Shown in pieces: positions 45,188 to 53,995 of a stretch of 64,000 bases of DNA. How positions within the stretch are numbered: position 1 is the first letter of the stretch; every line of letters begins with the position of its first letter. Both the position numbers and the translations under genes were made by a program. The stretch covers positions 53,520-117,519 of the forward strand of contig NZ_VOBR01000010.1 in the NCBI RefSeq assembly GCF_007845675.1, read 5' to 3'. The notes under the pieces are model-generated. The model did no database searches. It was not told the origin of the DNA and was given only the letters and a program-made list of their open reading frames with translations. Source of the stretch: Lentzea tibetensis (GTDB taxonomy: Bacteria > Actinomycetota > Actinomycetes > Mycobacteriales > Pseudonocardiaceae).

Positions 45188-46911
45188 CGAGTACGTACGC
45201 GGTCGTCGCCGTGCTGGGTGTGGCACTGGGCACGATCCTGGTCGGCACCTACGGGTTGCGCGTCTCCCGCACCACGTCGGACTTCTACGTCGCGTCGCGC
45301 ACGGTGTCGCCGTGGTGGAACGCGTCCGCGATAGGCGGCGAGTACCTGTCCGCCGCGTCGTTCGTCGGCATCGCCGGGCTGATCTTCGCGTACGGGCCGG
45401 ACATGCTGTGGTTCCCGGTCGGCTACACCGCCGGGTACCTGGTGCTGCTGACGATGGTCGCCGCACCGCTGCGCCGTTCCGGCGCCTACACGCTGCCGGA
45501 CTTCGCCGAGGCCCGGTTCCGCTCGCGCGTCGTGCGCGCGGTCGCGTCGATGCTGGCGCTGATGATCGGCTGGCTGTACCTGCTGCCGCAGTTCGAGGGC
45601 GCCGGGCTCACCCTCCACACGGTCACCGGCGCGCCGGACTGGGTGGGCGCGCTGATCGTCGCGGTCGTCGTGACGGTGAACGTCATGTCCGGCGGCATGC
45701 GCAGCATCACCTTCGTGCAGGCGTTCCAGTACTGGCTCAAGCTGACCGCGATCACCGTGCCGATCATCTTCCTGATCGTGGCGTGGCAGTCGCAGGGCGC
45801 GGAAAGCCTGACCAAGCCGGAGTTCCCGACGTTCCGCGAGGACACGACCGTCACGTTCCAGAAGGACACGGCGATCCACGCGGACAAGCCGATCTTCATC
45901 AACGGCTCGGGCGTAGTCGACCGGCTCACCATCGAGAACGCGGGCCACTTCCTCACCTCGGGCGACCACCGGATCGGCGCGAACTCGCAGTTCGTGTTCC
46001 CCAAGGGCGCCACCGTTCCGCACGTGCACGAGACCGCGCACAACACCAACGAGTCGTGGTCGCTGCCGCTGTCGAGCAACTCGCCGTTCCCGCTGTACGC
46101 GGCGTACTCGCTGATCATCGCGACGTTCCTCGGCACCATGGGGCTGCCGCACGTGATCGTCCGCTTCTACACCAACCCGAACGGCCACGCGGCGCGGCGC
46201 ACGACGCTGATCGTGCTGGGGCTGCTGAGCGTCTTCTACCTGATGCCACCGATGTACGGCGCGCTCGGCAGGCTCTACGTCCCCGAGCTGCTGATGACCG
46301 GCCAGACCGACGCGGTGGTGCTGGTCTTGCCCAGCAAGATGATCGCCGGTGTCGGTGGTGAGCTGCTCGGCGCTTTGGTCGCCGGTGGGGCTTTCGCCGC
46401 GTTCCTGTCGACGTCGTCGGGGCTGATGGTGTCGCTCGCGGGTGTGCTGTCGCAGGACGTGCTGCGCCTCGGCGGGGTGCGCGGGTTCCGCATGTCGACC
46501 GTGCTCGCCGGGATCGTGCCGCTGTCGATGACGTTCGTGTCGACCGGAATGCCGGTCGCGGACATGGTCGGGCTCGCGTTCGCGGTGGCCGCGTCGTCGC
46601 TGTGTCCGTTGCTGCTGCTGGGAATCTGGTCGTCGCGCATCACCACGGTCGGCGCTGTGGCCGGCATGCTCGCCGGTGGTTTACCCGCGCTGACGGCCGG
46701 TCTGGTGACCATGTTCACCGACACGGGCGACGCTTGGTACGAGGTCCTGCTGTCGCGCCCGGCGGCGTGGACGGTACCGCTCGGCTTCTCCGTCATGTAC
46801 GTCGTCTCGCTGCTGACCCCGCGCAGGGTGCCCGCAGGCGTGAACCGTGCGATGGTCAAGCTCCACGCGCCGGAAAACCTCGGTCTCGAGGCGGGCGAGG
46901 AACGAACTTGA
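45184..46911 (+). CDS. Sodium:solute symporter (SSS family), acetate/monocarboxylate-type
   Basis: 575 residues with about 13 membrane helices. SSS features: FYVASRTVSPWWNASAIGGEYLSAASFVG near the start and ATFLGTMGLPHVIVRFYTNPNG in the middle, as in ActP-type cation/acetate symporters. A soluble loop of about 85 residues (roughly 205-290) interrupts the helices. Coupled by overlap to the DUF485 protein. Substrate is inferred only from the partner protein: acetate, pyruvate or another small carboxylate. Confidence 0.88.
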   Translation: MTSTYAVVAVLGVALGTILVGTYGLRVSRTTSDFYVASRTVSPWWNASAIGGEYLSAASFVGIAGLIFAYGPDMLWFPVGYTAGYLVLLTMVAAPLRRSGAYTLPDFAEARFRSRVVRAVASMLALMIGWLYLLPQFEGAGLTLHTVTGAPDWVGALIVAVVVTVNVMSGGMRSITFVQAFQYWLKLTAITVPIIFLIVAWQSQGAESLTKPEFPTFREDTTVTFQKDTAIHADKPIFINGSGVVDRLTIENAGHFLTSGDHRIGANSQFVFPKGATVPHVHETAHNTNESWSLPLSSNSPFPLYAAYSLIIATFLGTMGLPHVIVRFYTNPNGHAARRTTLIVLGLLSVFYLMPPMYGALGRLYVPELLMTGQTDAVVLVLPSKMIAGVGGELLGALVAGGAFAAFLSTSSGLMVSLAGVLSQDVLRLGGVRGFRMSTVLAGIVPLSMTFVSTGMPVADMVGLAFAVAASSLCPLLLLGIWSSRITTVGAVAGMLAGGLPALTAGLVTMFTDTGDAWYEVLLSRPAAWTVPLGFSVMYVVSLLTPRRVPAGVNRAMVKLHAPENLGLEAGEERT

Positions 46912-46921
46912 GGTGTCAGCC

Positions 46922-48097
46922 ATGCAGGACTTCCTGACCGCCGGGGCGATCCTGATCGTCGGTGGCGCCGCCGTGCTGGTTCTGTGGCGCGGCACGCGCA
47001 ACAAGCAGTCGCTGTCGACCGAGGCGCAGCGCGTCACGTACGAGACACTGCACACCGCGTGGTCCGCCGCACCCCCGCTGCGCGCGGGCCTGGTGCCCGA
47101 CGCGGCGAAGAAGTCCGCCCGCCACCTCCGCACCCTGCTCGACACACCCGCACTGGCACTGACGGACGAAACCGAGGTGGTCGCCTGGGAAGGCGTGTCC
47201 GACCACCACTCGGCCGACGCCATGTCCCAGGCCGAAGACGTCTTCCTGACCGGCCGCACCCAGGCGTTCGACATCGGCTGCGCCGAACCGAACTGCCCGA
47301 TCAACTGCGCGGTCGTGGCACCGCTGACAGTCGAGGGCCGGGTGGTCGGCACACTGGCCGCGTACTCACGCGAGGCCTCGGCCGGTCTGGTGCGCGCCAC
47401 CAACCAGGTAGCGCGCTGGGCGGCCGGCCAACTGGAACTGGCCGAACTGGACCGCTCCCGAACCCGCTTGGTCGAGGCCGAGGTCCGCGCCCTGCGCGCC
47501 CAGATCTCACCGCACTTCATCTACAACTCGTTGTCCGCCATCGCGTCCTACGTCCGCACCAACCCGGAACGCGCCCGCACCCTGCTGCTGGACTTCGCCG
47601 ACTTCACGCGCTACTCGTTCCGCAGGCACGGCGACTTCACCACGCTGGCCGAGGAACTGAAGTCGATCGACCAGTACCTCGCGCTAGAGCGGGCCCGGTT
47701 CGGTGAGCGCCTGAAGGTCACCCTGCAGGTGGCACCCGAGGTGCTGCCCGTGACAGTTCCCTTCCTGTGCCTGCAACCGTTGGTGGAGAACGCGGTACGG
47801 CACGGCATGGAGGGAAAGGTCGAGCCCGGCCACATCCAGATCCACGCGGCCGACAGCGGCGCCGAGGCCGAGATCACCATCGAGGACGACGGCATCGGCA
47901 TGGACCCGGAGAAACTGCGCCGGACGCTGGCAGGCCAGGTCGACGAGTCCGCGGGCATCGGGCTGGGCAACATCGACGAGCGGCTGCGACGCGTGTACGG
48001 CGACGAGTACGGCCTCGTGGTCGAGACCGCGTGCGGCCTGGGCACGAAGATCACCGTGCGGGTACCCAAGTACCACGCGGGAATCAACGGCATGTGA
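46922..48097 (+). CDS. LytS-like sensor histidine kinase
   Basis: 391 residues. One N-terminal membrane helix, a GAF-like domain (about 40-170), then the His_kinase motif LRAQISPHFIYNSLSAIASY with phosphoacceptor H198, and an HATPase domain with N-box LQPLVENAVRHG and DDGIGMD. The GAF part contains C120, C125 and C129 (GCAEPNCPINC), which could bind metal or sense redox. The ATG follows GAGGTG at six bases. It is the cognate kinase of the LytTR regulator, four genes in one operon. Confidence 0.93.
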   Translation: MQDFLTAGAILIVGGAAVLVLWRGTRNKQSLSTEAQRVTYETLHTAWSAAPPLRAGLVPDAAKKSARHLRTLLDTPALALTDETEVVAWEGVSDHHSADAMSQAEDVFLTGRTQAFDIGCAEPNCPINCAVVAPLTVEGRVVGTLAAYSREASAGLVRATNQVARWAAGQLELAELDRSRTRLVEAEVRALRAQISPHFIYNSLSAIASYVRTNPERARTLLLDFADFTRYSFRRHGDFTTLAEELKSIDQYLALERARFGERLKVTLQVAPEVLPVTVPFLCLQPLVENAVRHGMEGKVEPGHIQIHAADSGAEAEITIEDDGIGMDPEKLRRTLAGQVDESAGIGLGNIDERLRRVYGDEYGLVVETACGLGTKITVRVPKYHAGINGM

Positions 48098-48100
48098 ACC

Positions 48101-48185
48101 ACGAAGCCGAAGGCGAGCACCCCAAAGCCCGCGATGCCGAAGGCGAGCCGACCAAGGCACGAAGCCGAAGGCGAGCACCCAAAGC
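48101..48185. repeat. Short direct repeats after the kinase gene
   Basis: A 27-28-base unit beginning ACGAAGCCGAAGGCGAGC occurs at 48101-48128 and 48159-48185, with a partial copy (GCCGAAGGCGAGCC) at 48136-48149. Each contains the mini-hairpin GCC-GAA-GGC. They begin three bases after the kinase stop. Confidence 0.7.
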
Positions 48186-48241
48186 GCCGAAGGCGCAAGA
48201 ACCACAGGTGGGGGCGACCCACTATGAAACCCAACCATGGA

Positions 48242-48287
48242 CCTCCGGTGGTGCCGGGGTCCGGGGCGGAGCCCCGGCCGCCGGAGG
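48242..48287. terminator. Bidirectional terminator-like hairpin
   Basis: CCGGGGC-GGA-GCCCCGG (48261-48277) is enclosed by outer complementary arms CCTCCGG/CCGGAGG. It lies between the convergent kinase and MDMPI-like genes and could stop transcription from either side. Confidence 0.7.
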
Positions 48288-48297
48288 CCAACCCCGG

Positions 48298-48924
48298 TCA
48301 AATAGCAGCGATCGACCCAGGCGCCCGCTCAGCACGACTCAACGCCCGGAGCACGGGAACCGCACCATGCCGCCGAACAGCCAACCGCGACAACAGATCG
48401 ACGACAGTCTGAACAGCACTCTCCGGCAACTCGGGCGTCTCAACCCCCACACTGCAAGCCAGGTCATCCACGTGAACGGCCAACTCCATCATCCGAGTGA
48501 CCAGCATGTCGTCAAGCGTGAGCGACCACGCCCCCCACAAGGCCAGCCGCACCGCCCGGTTGGGAACCGAGGAGAGATCCACCGCAGCCAACGCCGCGTC
48601 CACCTGTTCGGCCAAAGCAAGAGGGCCCGAGACAGCCAACTTCTCGCCACCATCACGGATACCCACGTTGAAGTCCGAGTCAACCGGCGACCCGATCCAG
48701 TCGACGCGCCGGTAGTGCTCGAGAACAGAAACGGTCTCCTCGCCCGGAACAGGCGCGCTCAGCAGCTTGGGAATCATCAGCACCTGGAACGCGAGATGGC
48801 CGGCGAGACCACTGACCCGGAACTCGGGCAACGCGCTGGGCGACTCCCACCCGGCCTCGACAGCGGGGTCGCGCAACAGGGATGCGGCCACACGAGCCGT
48901 GGCAACGAAGTCGTCTCTCACCAT
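48298..48924 (-). CDS. Maleylpyruvate isomerase-like (MDMPI/DinB-fold) protein
   Basis: 208 residues. The helical-bundle fold of mycothiol-dependent maleylpyruvate isomerases is indicated by FRVSGLAGHLAFQVLMI near the start and MMELAVHVDDLACSVG later, which supply metal-binding histidines in this family. The C-terminal SCP2-like domain of full-length enzymes is missing or very short (RLAVRRHGAVPVLRAL). Such proteins are mycothiol S-transferase-like; true isomerase activity is not implied. Confidence 0.8.
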   Translation of the reverse strand: MVRDDFVATARVAASLLRDPAVEAGWESPSALPEFRVSGLAGHLAFQVLMIPKLLSAPVPGEETVSVLEHYRRVDWIGSPVDSDFNVGIRDGGEKLAVSGPLALAEQVDAALAAVDLSSVPNRAVRLALWGAWSLTLDDMLVTRMMELAVHVDDLACSVGVETPELPESAVQTVVDLLSRLAVRRHGAVPVLRALSRAERAPGSIAAI

Positions 48925-48962
48925 GCCCGCACGGTAGACCGCATGCCCGCACGGTAGACCGC
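48923..48962. repeat. 20-bp perfect tandem duplication
   Basis: ATGCCCGCACGGTAGACCGC is present twice head to tail, starting inside the first codon of the MDMPI-like gene on the complementary strand. It duplicates the leader next to the start codon. Confidence 0.9.
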
Positions 48963-49026
48963 CCAGCGCGTGAAAACGGCCCGGCCGGCGTCAACGCTCC
49001 ACCGACCGGGCCGAAGAACAAAGGGA

Positions 49027-49812
49027 CTAGCTGGCAGCCTTCGCAGCGCGACGGTCGGCGGCGTCGAGGACGGCGCGGATCCAGTCGACCTCGTCGGTGC
49101 CCGCGGCACCTTCCATGGCGGCACGGCGCAGGCGGACCCACAGGCCCAGGTCGGTCCACTCCTGGAAGCGGCGGTGCACGGTCGGCACGGTCACGCCGAA
49201 CGACGCGGGCAGGTGACGCCACGCGCAGCCCGAGGACAGGACGAACACGATCGCGGTGAAGACGGCGCGGTTGCAGACGCGGCCGCGGCCACCACCCTGA
49301 CGACGGACCTTGGCCGGCGGGATGAGCGGCTCGACGACCGCCCACAGCGACGGCGGCACCAGGCGCGACGACAGCTGCTCGATCACGTCACCACGGCCAC
49401 CGTCGCAGCTGTGCTCGGGCCACGCACCGGGCCGCATCCAGGAGTCCTGGCGCTGCGCGGGGGCACCGTGCGCGGAGCAGTCGGCGTTCCGTGTGTCCTG
49501 GCGGGCGGACTCGGCACGCTGACGCGAACGCAGCAGGGTGGCCAGCGCGGTGTCCTCGGCCGTGGTGCGGCGCTGCGGGACACCGGCGTACGCGGACTGC
49601 TGCTGCGCGTGGCGGGCGATCTCGGCGCCGACGGTCCGGCGGAACGAGGGGGAACCCGCGAGGCGCGGGTCGACAGGGGCGCCGTAGCGCTGCGGGACCT
49701 GGGCCGAGGGCACGTGCCGCGGGGGAAGCGGGCGCTGCGGGGCTTGGCGCGGTGGCACCTGCCTCGCGAGGCGCGGGTCGGGCGTGCGTGCTGCGAACTG
49801 TGACTCGGTCAT
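49027..49812 (-). CDS. Truncated DUF4096 transposase-like protein with Pro/Arg/Gln-rich N terminus
   Basis: 261 residues. Residues 1-140 are low-complexity and Pro/Arg-rich (RLARQVPPRQAPQRPLPPR). Residues 150-261 match the DUF4096 N-terminal domain of IS5/IS402-type transposases (LVPPSLWAVVEPLIPP; GGRGRVCNRAVFTAIVFVLSSGCAWRHLP; TVHRRFQEW), but the protein stops just after the region of the first catalytic aspartate (DWIRAVLDAADRRAAK). It has its own ribosome site (GGAGGA) and no terminal repeats nearby, so it could be a domesticated DNA-binding protein rather than an IS fragment. Confidence 0.75.
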   Translation of the reverse strand: MTESQFAARTPDPRLARQVPPRQAPQRPLPPRHVPSAQVPQRYGAPVDPRLAGSPSFRRTVGAEIARHAQQQSAYAGVPQRRTTAEDTALATLLRSRQRAESARQDTRNADCSAHGAPAQRQDSWMRPGAWPEHSCDGGRGDVIEQLSSRLVPPSLWAVVEPLIPPAKVRRQGGGRGRVCNRAVFTAIVFVLSSGCAWRHLPASFGVTVPTVHRRFQEWTDLGLWVRLRRAAMEGAAGTDEVDWIRAVLDAADRRAAKAAS

Positions 49813-50044
49813 TGGGGTCCTCCGCCAGGACATCTACCATCAGGTGACTGCGATCACAGTAGGAACGGCGCGAGGAAATAGGTAAGTACGTAGGCCAACT
49901 CAGGCGACGAGCGGATTGGGTATCGCGGCACGTGGTCGGGCGAACTGAGACGAGTGGACCGCCATCTGCGACGAACGGATGGGCGGTCGTTTCCCGTCAA
50001 ACGCCACTGGTTCGTGACACGGGGTGCCGGATAGGGTCCGCAGC

Positions 50045-50869
50045 GTGAAGCTTTGGGCCACCAGCGACCTCCACGTCTCTTACCAGGACAACCGTCATGT
50101 TGTCGAGGAGATGCGGTCGTCGTCGACCGGCGACTGGTTGATCATCGCCGGGGACATCGGCGAGAAGTTCACCGACATCGAGTGGACGCTCGAGACGCTG
50201 CGCCCCCGTTTCGACACGGTCGTCTGGTCGCCGGGCAACCACGAGCTGTGGACGACGAAGGACGACGCGAACCAGTCGCGCGGCGAGGTCCGCTACAAGC
50301 AGCTGGTCGAACTGTGCCGCAGCATCGACGTGGTGACGCCCGAGGACCCGTACCGCGTGTTCACCGGTGACGGCGGCCCGGTCACCGTGTGCCCGCTGTT
50401 CGTCGGCTACGACTACACGTGGCGTCCGGAGGGCACGCACGACGAGGAGTCCGCGCTGAAGGCGGCCCACGAGGCGGGCGTGGTGTGCACCGACGAGTAC
50501 TTCCTGCACCCGGACCCGTACCCGTCGCGCGCCGCGTGGTGCGCCGCACGGGCCGCGGAGACCGAACGCAGGCTGTCCGAGGTGCGCCCCGACATCCCGA
50601 CCGTGCTGATCAACCACTACCCGCTCGTGCGCGACCCCACGTTCATCCTGCACTACCCGGAGTTCGCACTGTGGTGCGGAACCGACCTCACCGCGGACTG
50701 GCACGTCCGGTTCCGCGTGAAGGAGATGGTGTACGGGCACCTGCACGTTCCGCGAACGACGCACCACGACGGCGTCCGGTTCGACGAGGTGTCACTCGGC
50801 TACCCGCGCGAGTGGAAACCGCGCGGCACCCGGCAGAAGCTGCTGCACGACGTGCTCCGGGAGTCATAG
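50045..50869 (+). CDS. Metallophosphoesterase
   Basis: 274 residues. All calcineurin-type metal motifs are present: TSDLHVSY (DxH), IAGDIGE, SPGNHELW (GNHE), LINHYPLV and YGHLHVPR (GHLH). A two-metal phosphoesterase is therefore expected; the substrate is unknown. The following phosphopantetheinyl transferase gene starts at the next base, a pairing common in actinobacteria, which suggests a role linked to carrier-protein or cofactor metabolism. Confidence 0.93.
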   Translation: MKLWATSDLHVSYQDNRHVVEEMRSSSTGDWLIIAGDIGEKFTDIEWTLETLRPRFDTVVWSPGNHELWTTKDDANQSRGEVRYKQLVELCRSIDVVTPEDPYRVFTGDGGPVTVCPLFVGYDYTWRPEGTHDEESALKAAHEAGVVCTDEYFLHPDPYPSRAAWCAARAAETERRLSEVRPDIPTVLINHYPLVRDPTFILHYPEFALWCGTDLTADWHVRFRVKEMVYGHLHVPRTTHHDGVRFDEVSLGYPREWKPRGTRQKLLHDVLRES

Positions 50870-51505
50870 GTGCTCGAGAAGTTGCTGCCACCACCGATCG
50901 CCGTGGTGGAGCGGAATGACGACCCCGAGGTCGACCTGTACCCAGAGGAGGCGGCGGTGCTCGGCAACGCCGTCGACAAGCGGCGCCGCGAGTTCAGCAC
51001 CGCCCGCTGGTGCGCGCGCGAGGCGCTGAAGGTGCTCGGCCTGCCGCCCGCCCCGATCCTGCCGGGCCCGAAGCGCGAGCCGCTGTGGCCGCCCGGTGTC
51101 GTCGGCGCCATCACGCACTGCACCGGGTACCGGGCCGTGGCGCTGGCGCACGCGTCGGACTTCTCCACGATCGGCATCGACGCCGAGCCGCACGCGCCCG
51201 CGCCGGACGGGGTGCTGAAGGCGATCGCGATCCAGGCCGAGCAGGACCGGATGGCGGACCTCGCCGCGACCGACCCGGCCGTCTGCTGGGACCGGTTGCT
51301 GTTCAGCGCCAAGGAGTCCGTCTACAAGGCGTGGTTCCCGGTCGCGCAGAGGTGGCTCGGGTTCGAGGACGCGGACATCACGCTGGACCCGTCGGGCACG
51401 TTCGAGGCGCGGATCCTGCTGGCGGACGCGCCCGTGTCCGGGTACTCCGGGCAGTGGCTGGTGCGCGACGGGATCCTGCTGACCGCGATCGCCGTGCCCG
51501 CCTGA
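50870..51505 (+). CDS. 4'-phosphopantetheinyl transferase (Sfp/EntD type)
   Basis: 211 residues. Motifs: RRREFSTARWCAREAL near the start, GAITHCTGYRAVALA, the metal-binding IGIDAEPH and the catalytic FSAKESVYKAWFP. These define the EntD/Sfp branch that attaches phosphopantetheine to carrier proteins. It is the only such gene in the window and could activate the carrier domain of the fusion protein at 36.7-40.4 kb, though it sits outside that cluster and probably serves the whole genome. Starts immediately after the phosphoesterase stop. Confidence 0.95.
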   Translation: MLEKLLPPPIAVVERNDDPEVDLYPEEAAVLGNAVDKRRREFSTARWCAREALKVLGLPPAPILPGPKREPLWPPGVVGAITHCTGYRAVALAHASDFSTIGIDAEPHAPAPDGVLKAIAIQAEQDRMADLAATDPAVCWDRLLFSAKESVYKAWFPVAQRWLGFEDADITLDPSGTFEARILLADAPVSGYSGQWLVRDGILLTAIAVPA

Positions 51506-51609
51506 GGCCGCGACGGTTACCAGAAAAGTGACATCGCTACACGGGTGTCGGATTGATCAACCGAGGTGCACAGTGGTGGGGTGAAGCCTCGACCGCGAGG
51601 AGACCTGCC

Positions 51610-53088
51610 ATGGGTGAAGACGTCGCGAAGCACGAGTTCAGCCGCGAGGACAGGACTCGGTACCGGACGAAGGTGCGCCGCTGCCTGGACGTGTTCGCCC
51701 GGATGCTGCGAGATTCCAGGTTCGACTTCGAACGGCCCATGACAGGGTTGGAGATCGAGCTCAACCTGATCGACGAGCAGGGCGACCCGGCGATGAAGAA
51801 CGCCGAGGCGTTGCAGGTGATCGACGACCCGGACTTCGTCACGGAGCTGGGCCAGTGGAACCTGGAGATCAACGTCGCGCCGCGCAGGCTCGCGGGCGGC
51901 GGGATCACGGCGTTCGAGGAGACCGTCCGGCGCAGTCTGAACGACGCCGAGAGCAAGGCGCGCGAGATCGGCGCGCACATGGTCATCACGGGCATCCTGC
52001 CCACGCTGCGCGCGCGGGACGTCAACCCGGAGCTGCTGTCGCACAACCCGCGGTACGCGCTGCTCAACGAGCAGGTGCTGGCGGCGCGCGGCGAGGACCT
52101 GCAGATCGCGATCGACGGCGTCGAGCGGCTGCACCTCACGGCCAACTCGATCGTGCCGGAGGCCGCGTGCACGTCGACGCAGCTGCACCTCCAGGTCAGC
52201 CCGGAGCAGTTCCCCGCATACTGGAACGCGGCGCAGGCCATCGCGGGCGTGCAGGTGGCGATCGGCGCGAACTCGCCGTTCTTCCTCGGCAAGGAGCTGT
52301 GGCGCGAGACGCGGATCGCGTTGTTCCAGCAGGCCACGGACACGCGGGGCGACGAGCTGAAGGCGCAGGGCGTGCGACCGCGCGTCTGGTTCGGCGAGAA
52401 GTGGATCAACTCGATCTTCGACCTGTTCGAGGAGAACGTCCGCTACTTCCCCGCGCTGCTGCCGATCTGCGACGACGAGGACCCGCTGGAGGTGCTCGAC
52501 CGCGGTGACACGCCCGGCCTGTCCGAGCTGCGGCTGCACAACGGCACGATCTACCGGTGGAACCGGCCGGTGTACGACGTGGTGCGCGACAAGCCGCACC
52601 TGCGGGTCGAGAACCGGACGCTGCCCGCCGGGCCCACGATCGTCGATACGCTCGCGAACGGGGCGCTCTACTTCGGACTCGTGCGCGCGCTCGCCGAGGA
52701 CGAGCGTCCACTGTGGTCGCAGATGTCGTTCCAGGCCGCCGAGGAGAACTTCTACGCGGCCGCGCGCAACGGCATGGAGGCCCAGATGTACTGGCCGGGC
52801 GTCGGCACGGTGCCGGTGGTCGAGCTGGTGCTGCGCCGCCTGCTCCCCCTCGCCCACGAGGGCCTGATCCGCTGGGGCGTCGACTCGGCGGAACGCGACC
52901 GGCTGCTCGGCGTCATCGAGCAGCGGTGCCTGGCGGGCGTGAACGGCGCGACGTGGCAGGCCCGCGAGTTCCACCGCCTGTACGACCACACCCACCTCGA
53001 CCGGGCCGACGCGCTGCGCACCATGCTCCGCACCTACGTCGAGCTCATGCACAACAACGAGCCCGTCCACACCTGGCCGTCCGGCTGA
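51610..53088 (+). CDS. Glutamate-cysteine ligase family 2 protein
   Basis: 492 residues. GCS2 features: MTGLEIELNLIDEQGDP at the start (metal-binding Glu), QWNLEINVAPRRLAGGG, QLHLQVSPEQFPAYWN, and NGTIYRWNRPVYD. The family makes gamma-glutamylcysteine or related gamma-glutamyl amides; in actinobacteria that use mycothiol, such proteins may serve ergothioneine or other pathways. ATG at 51610 follows GAGGAGA. Monocistronic, with no related genes next to it. Confidence 0.85.
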   Translation: MGEDVAKHEFSREDRTRYRTKVRRCLDVFARMLRDSRFDFERPMTGLEIELNLIDEQGDPAMKNAEALQVIDDPDFVTELGQWNLEINVAPRRLAGGGITAFEETVRRSLNDAESKAREIGAHMVITGILPTLRARDVNPELLSHNPRYALLNEQVLAARGEDLQIAIDGVERLHLTANSIVPEAACTSTQLHLQVSPEQFPAYWNAAQAIAGVQVAIGANSPFFLGKELWRETRIALFQQATDTRGDELKAQGVRPRVWFGEKWINSIFDLFEENVRYFPALLPICDDEDPLEVLDRGDTPGLSELRLHNGTIYRWNRPVYDVVRDKPHLRVENRTLPAGPTIVDTLANGALYFGLVRALAEDERPLWSQMSFQAAEENFYAAARNGMEAQMYWPGVGTVPVVELVLRRLLPLAHEGLIRWGVDSAERDRLLGVIEQRCLAGVNGATWQAREFHRLYDHTHLDRADALRTMLRTYVELMHNNEPVHTWPSG

Positions 53089-53201
53089 CCGAGGCCTGCG
53101 CCGTCACCGCTCGGCAGGTTCTCGTCGGGGGCGGGCTGCTGCCCTGCTGCCCATTGGGGCTGGGCTTGACTGCCGGTGCCGTCGGGCCGGTCCTTTTGCT
53201 C

Positions 53202-53290
53202 GGCTGCCCAGTTCTCGGCGGAGTTGGGCTCTCTGCTTGGCTGCCGGTTCTCGTCGGGGCCGGGTTCTTTGCCTGGCTGCCGGTTTCGTG
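53202..53290. repeat. Degenerate 36-37-bp tandem repeat
   Basis: GGCTGCC plus a following GTT/CTCG-rich stretch recurs at 53202, 53239 and 53275 (spacing 37 and 36), with looser copies further left. It lies in the gene-free convergent region and any frame through it is low-complexity. Confidence 0.6.
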
Positions 53291-53360
53291 TGGGCTGGGG
53301 TCTGATGCTTACGGTGTTTCGGTGTTTCGGTGTCGGTGGTTGCGTCGCGCCTTCGGCGCA

Positions 53361-53479
53361 GCGATTGGGCCTTGACTTGGGGCCCCTCGCGGCGTGGTGG
53401 GGCCGGCTCCGCCGGCAGGAAGAGCACCTGCCGGCCCGATAGGGGTACCACGCCGCACCCCAAGTCAAGGCCCAATCGC
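53361..53479. repeat. 119-bp nested palindromic element
   Basis: Outer arms of 22 bases (53361-53382 and 53458-53479) are perfectly complementary; inside them are a ten-base stem (53389-53398 / 53447-53456) and an eight-base stem (53400-53407 / 53430-53437). The outer arm begins GCGATTGGGCCTTGACTTGG. It could be a strong bidirectional terminator, a REP-like sequence or a MITE. It is in the 1.15-kb gene-free convergent region. Confidence 0.85.
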
Positions 53480-53534
53480 GCGGTGCCCACCACCCCGCTG
53501 ACTGCCGAAGCGCACACTCCTTGCCTGATCACAC

Positions 53535-53716
53535 CGACCCGCCTGCCGTCGGGCCCGCCTTCCCGTAGATGCACCGACCACCTGCCGACGGGCTCGCCTT
53601 CCGCAGTCGCACCTGCCCGCCTGCCGTCGGACTCGCCTTCCGTAGATGCGCCGACCCACCTGCCACCGGGCCCGCCAGCTCGACCCGCCTGCCGCTGGGC
53701 CCGCCTTTCGCCCGAT
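53535..53716. repeat. 39-bp tandem repeat (minisatellite-like)
   Basis: CCTGCC recurs at 53542, 53581, 53620 and 53659, exactly 39 bases apart, with a fifth shortened copy at 53688. Units share ACCCGCCTGCCGTCGGGC-type cores and CGCCTTCCGTAGATG-type ends. The multiple of three gives repetitive frames on both strands, but none has a start site or known domain. Confidence 0.75.
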
Positions 53717-53995
53717 GCGACACACCCCTGGCCCTGCGGGCCGCCGCTCGCGGCCGCGTCCCAGGCTCGCGCGGGCGTCCCCCAGCACACCAAGCAACCC
53801 GCCACGAAACCGGCAGCAACGAAGGTGGGCCACACCCGACCCGCAGGTACCAAGAGAGCCCGACGAAACCGGCGCATACCAAAAGAAAAGAGCGCCCGCC
53901 GCACCAGCGACCCCCGCACTGCCCAACGGGCGCGGCCCCCGAGCACAAACCGGCAGCCAAATGATCAGGACAAACTTTCCCGGAGGGCAGGGGGT

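Noticed and set aside
49027-49812. Complete insertion sequence
   Set aside because: The DDE domain is missing and no terminal inverted repeats or target duplication were found around it.
53535-53716. CRISPR-like array
   Set aside because: Repeats are directly adjacent with a 39-base period and no unique spacers.
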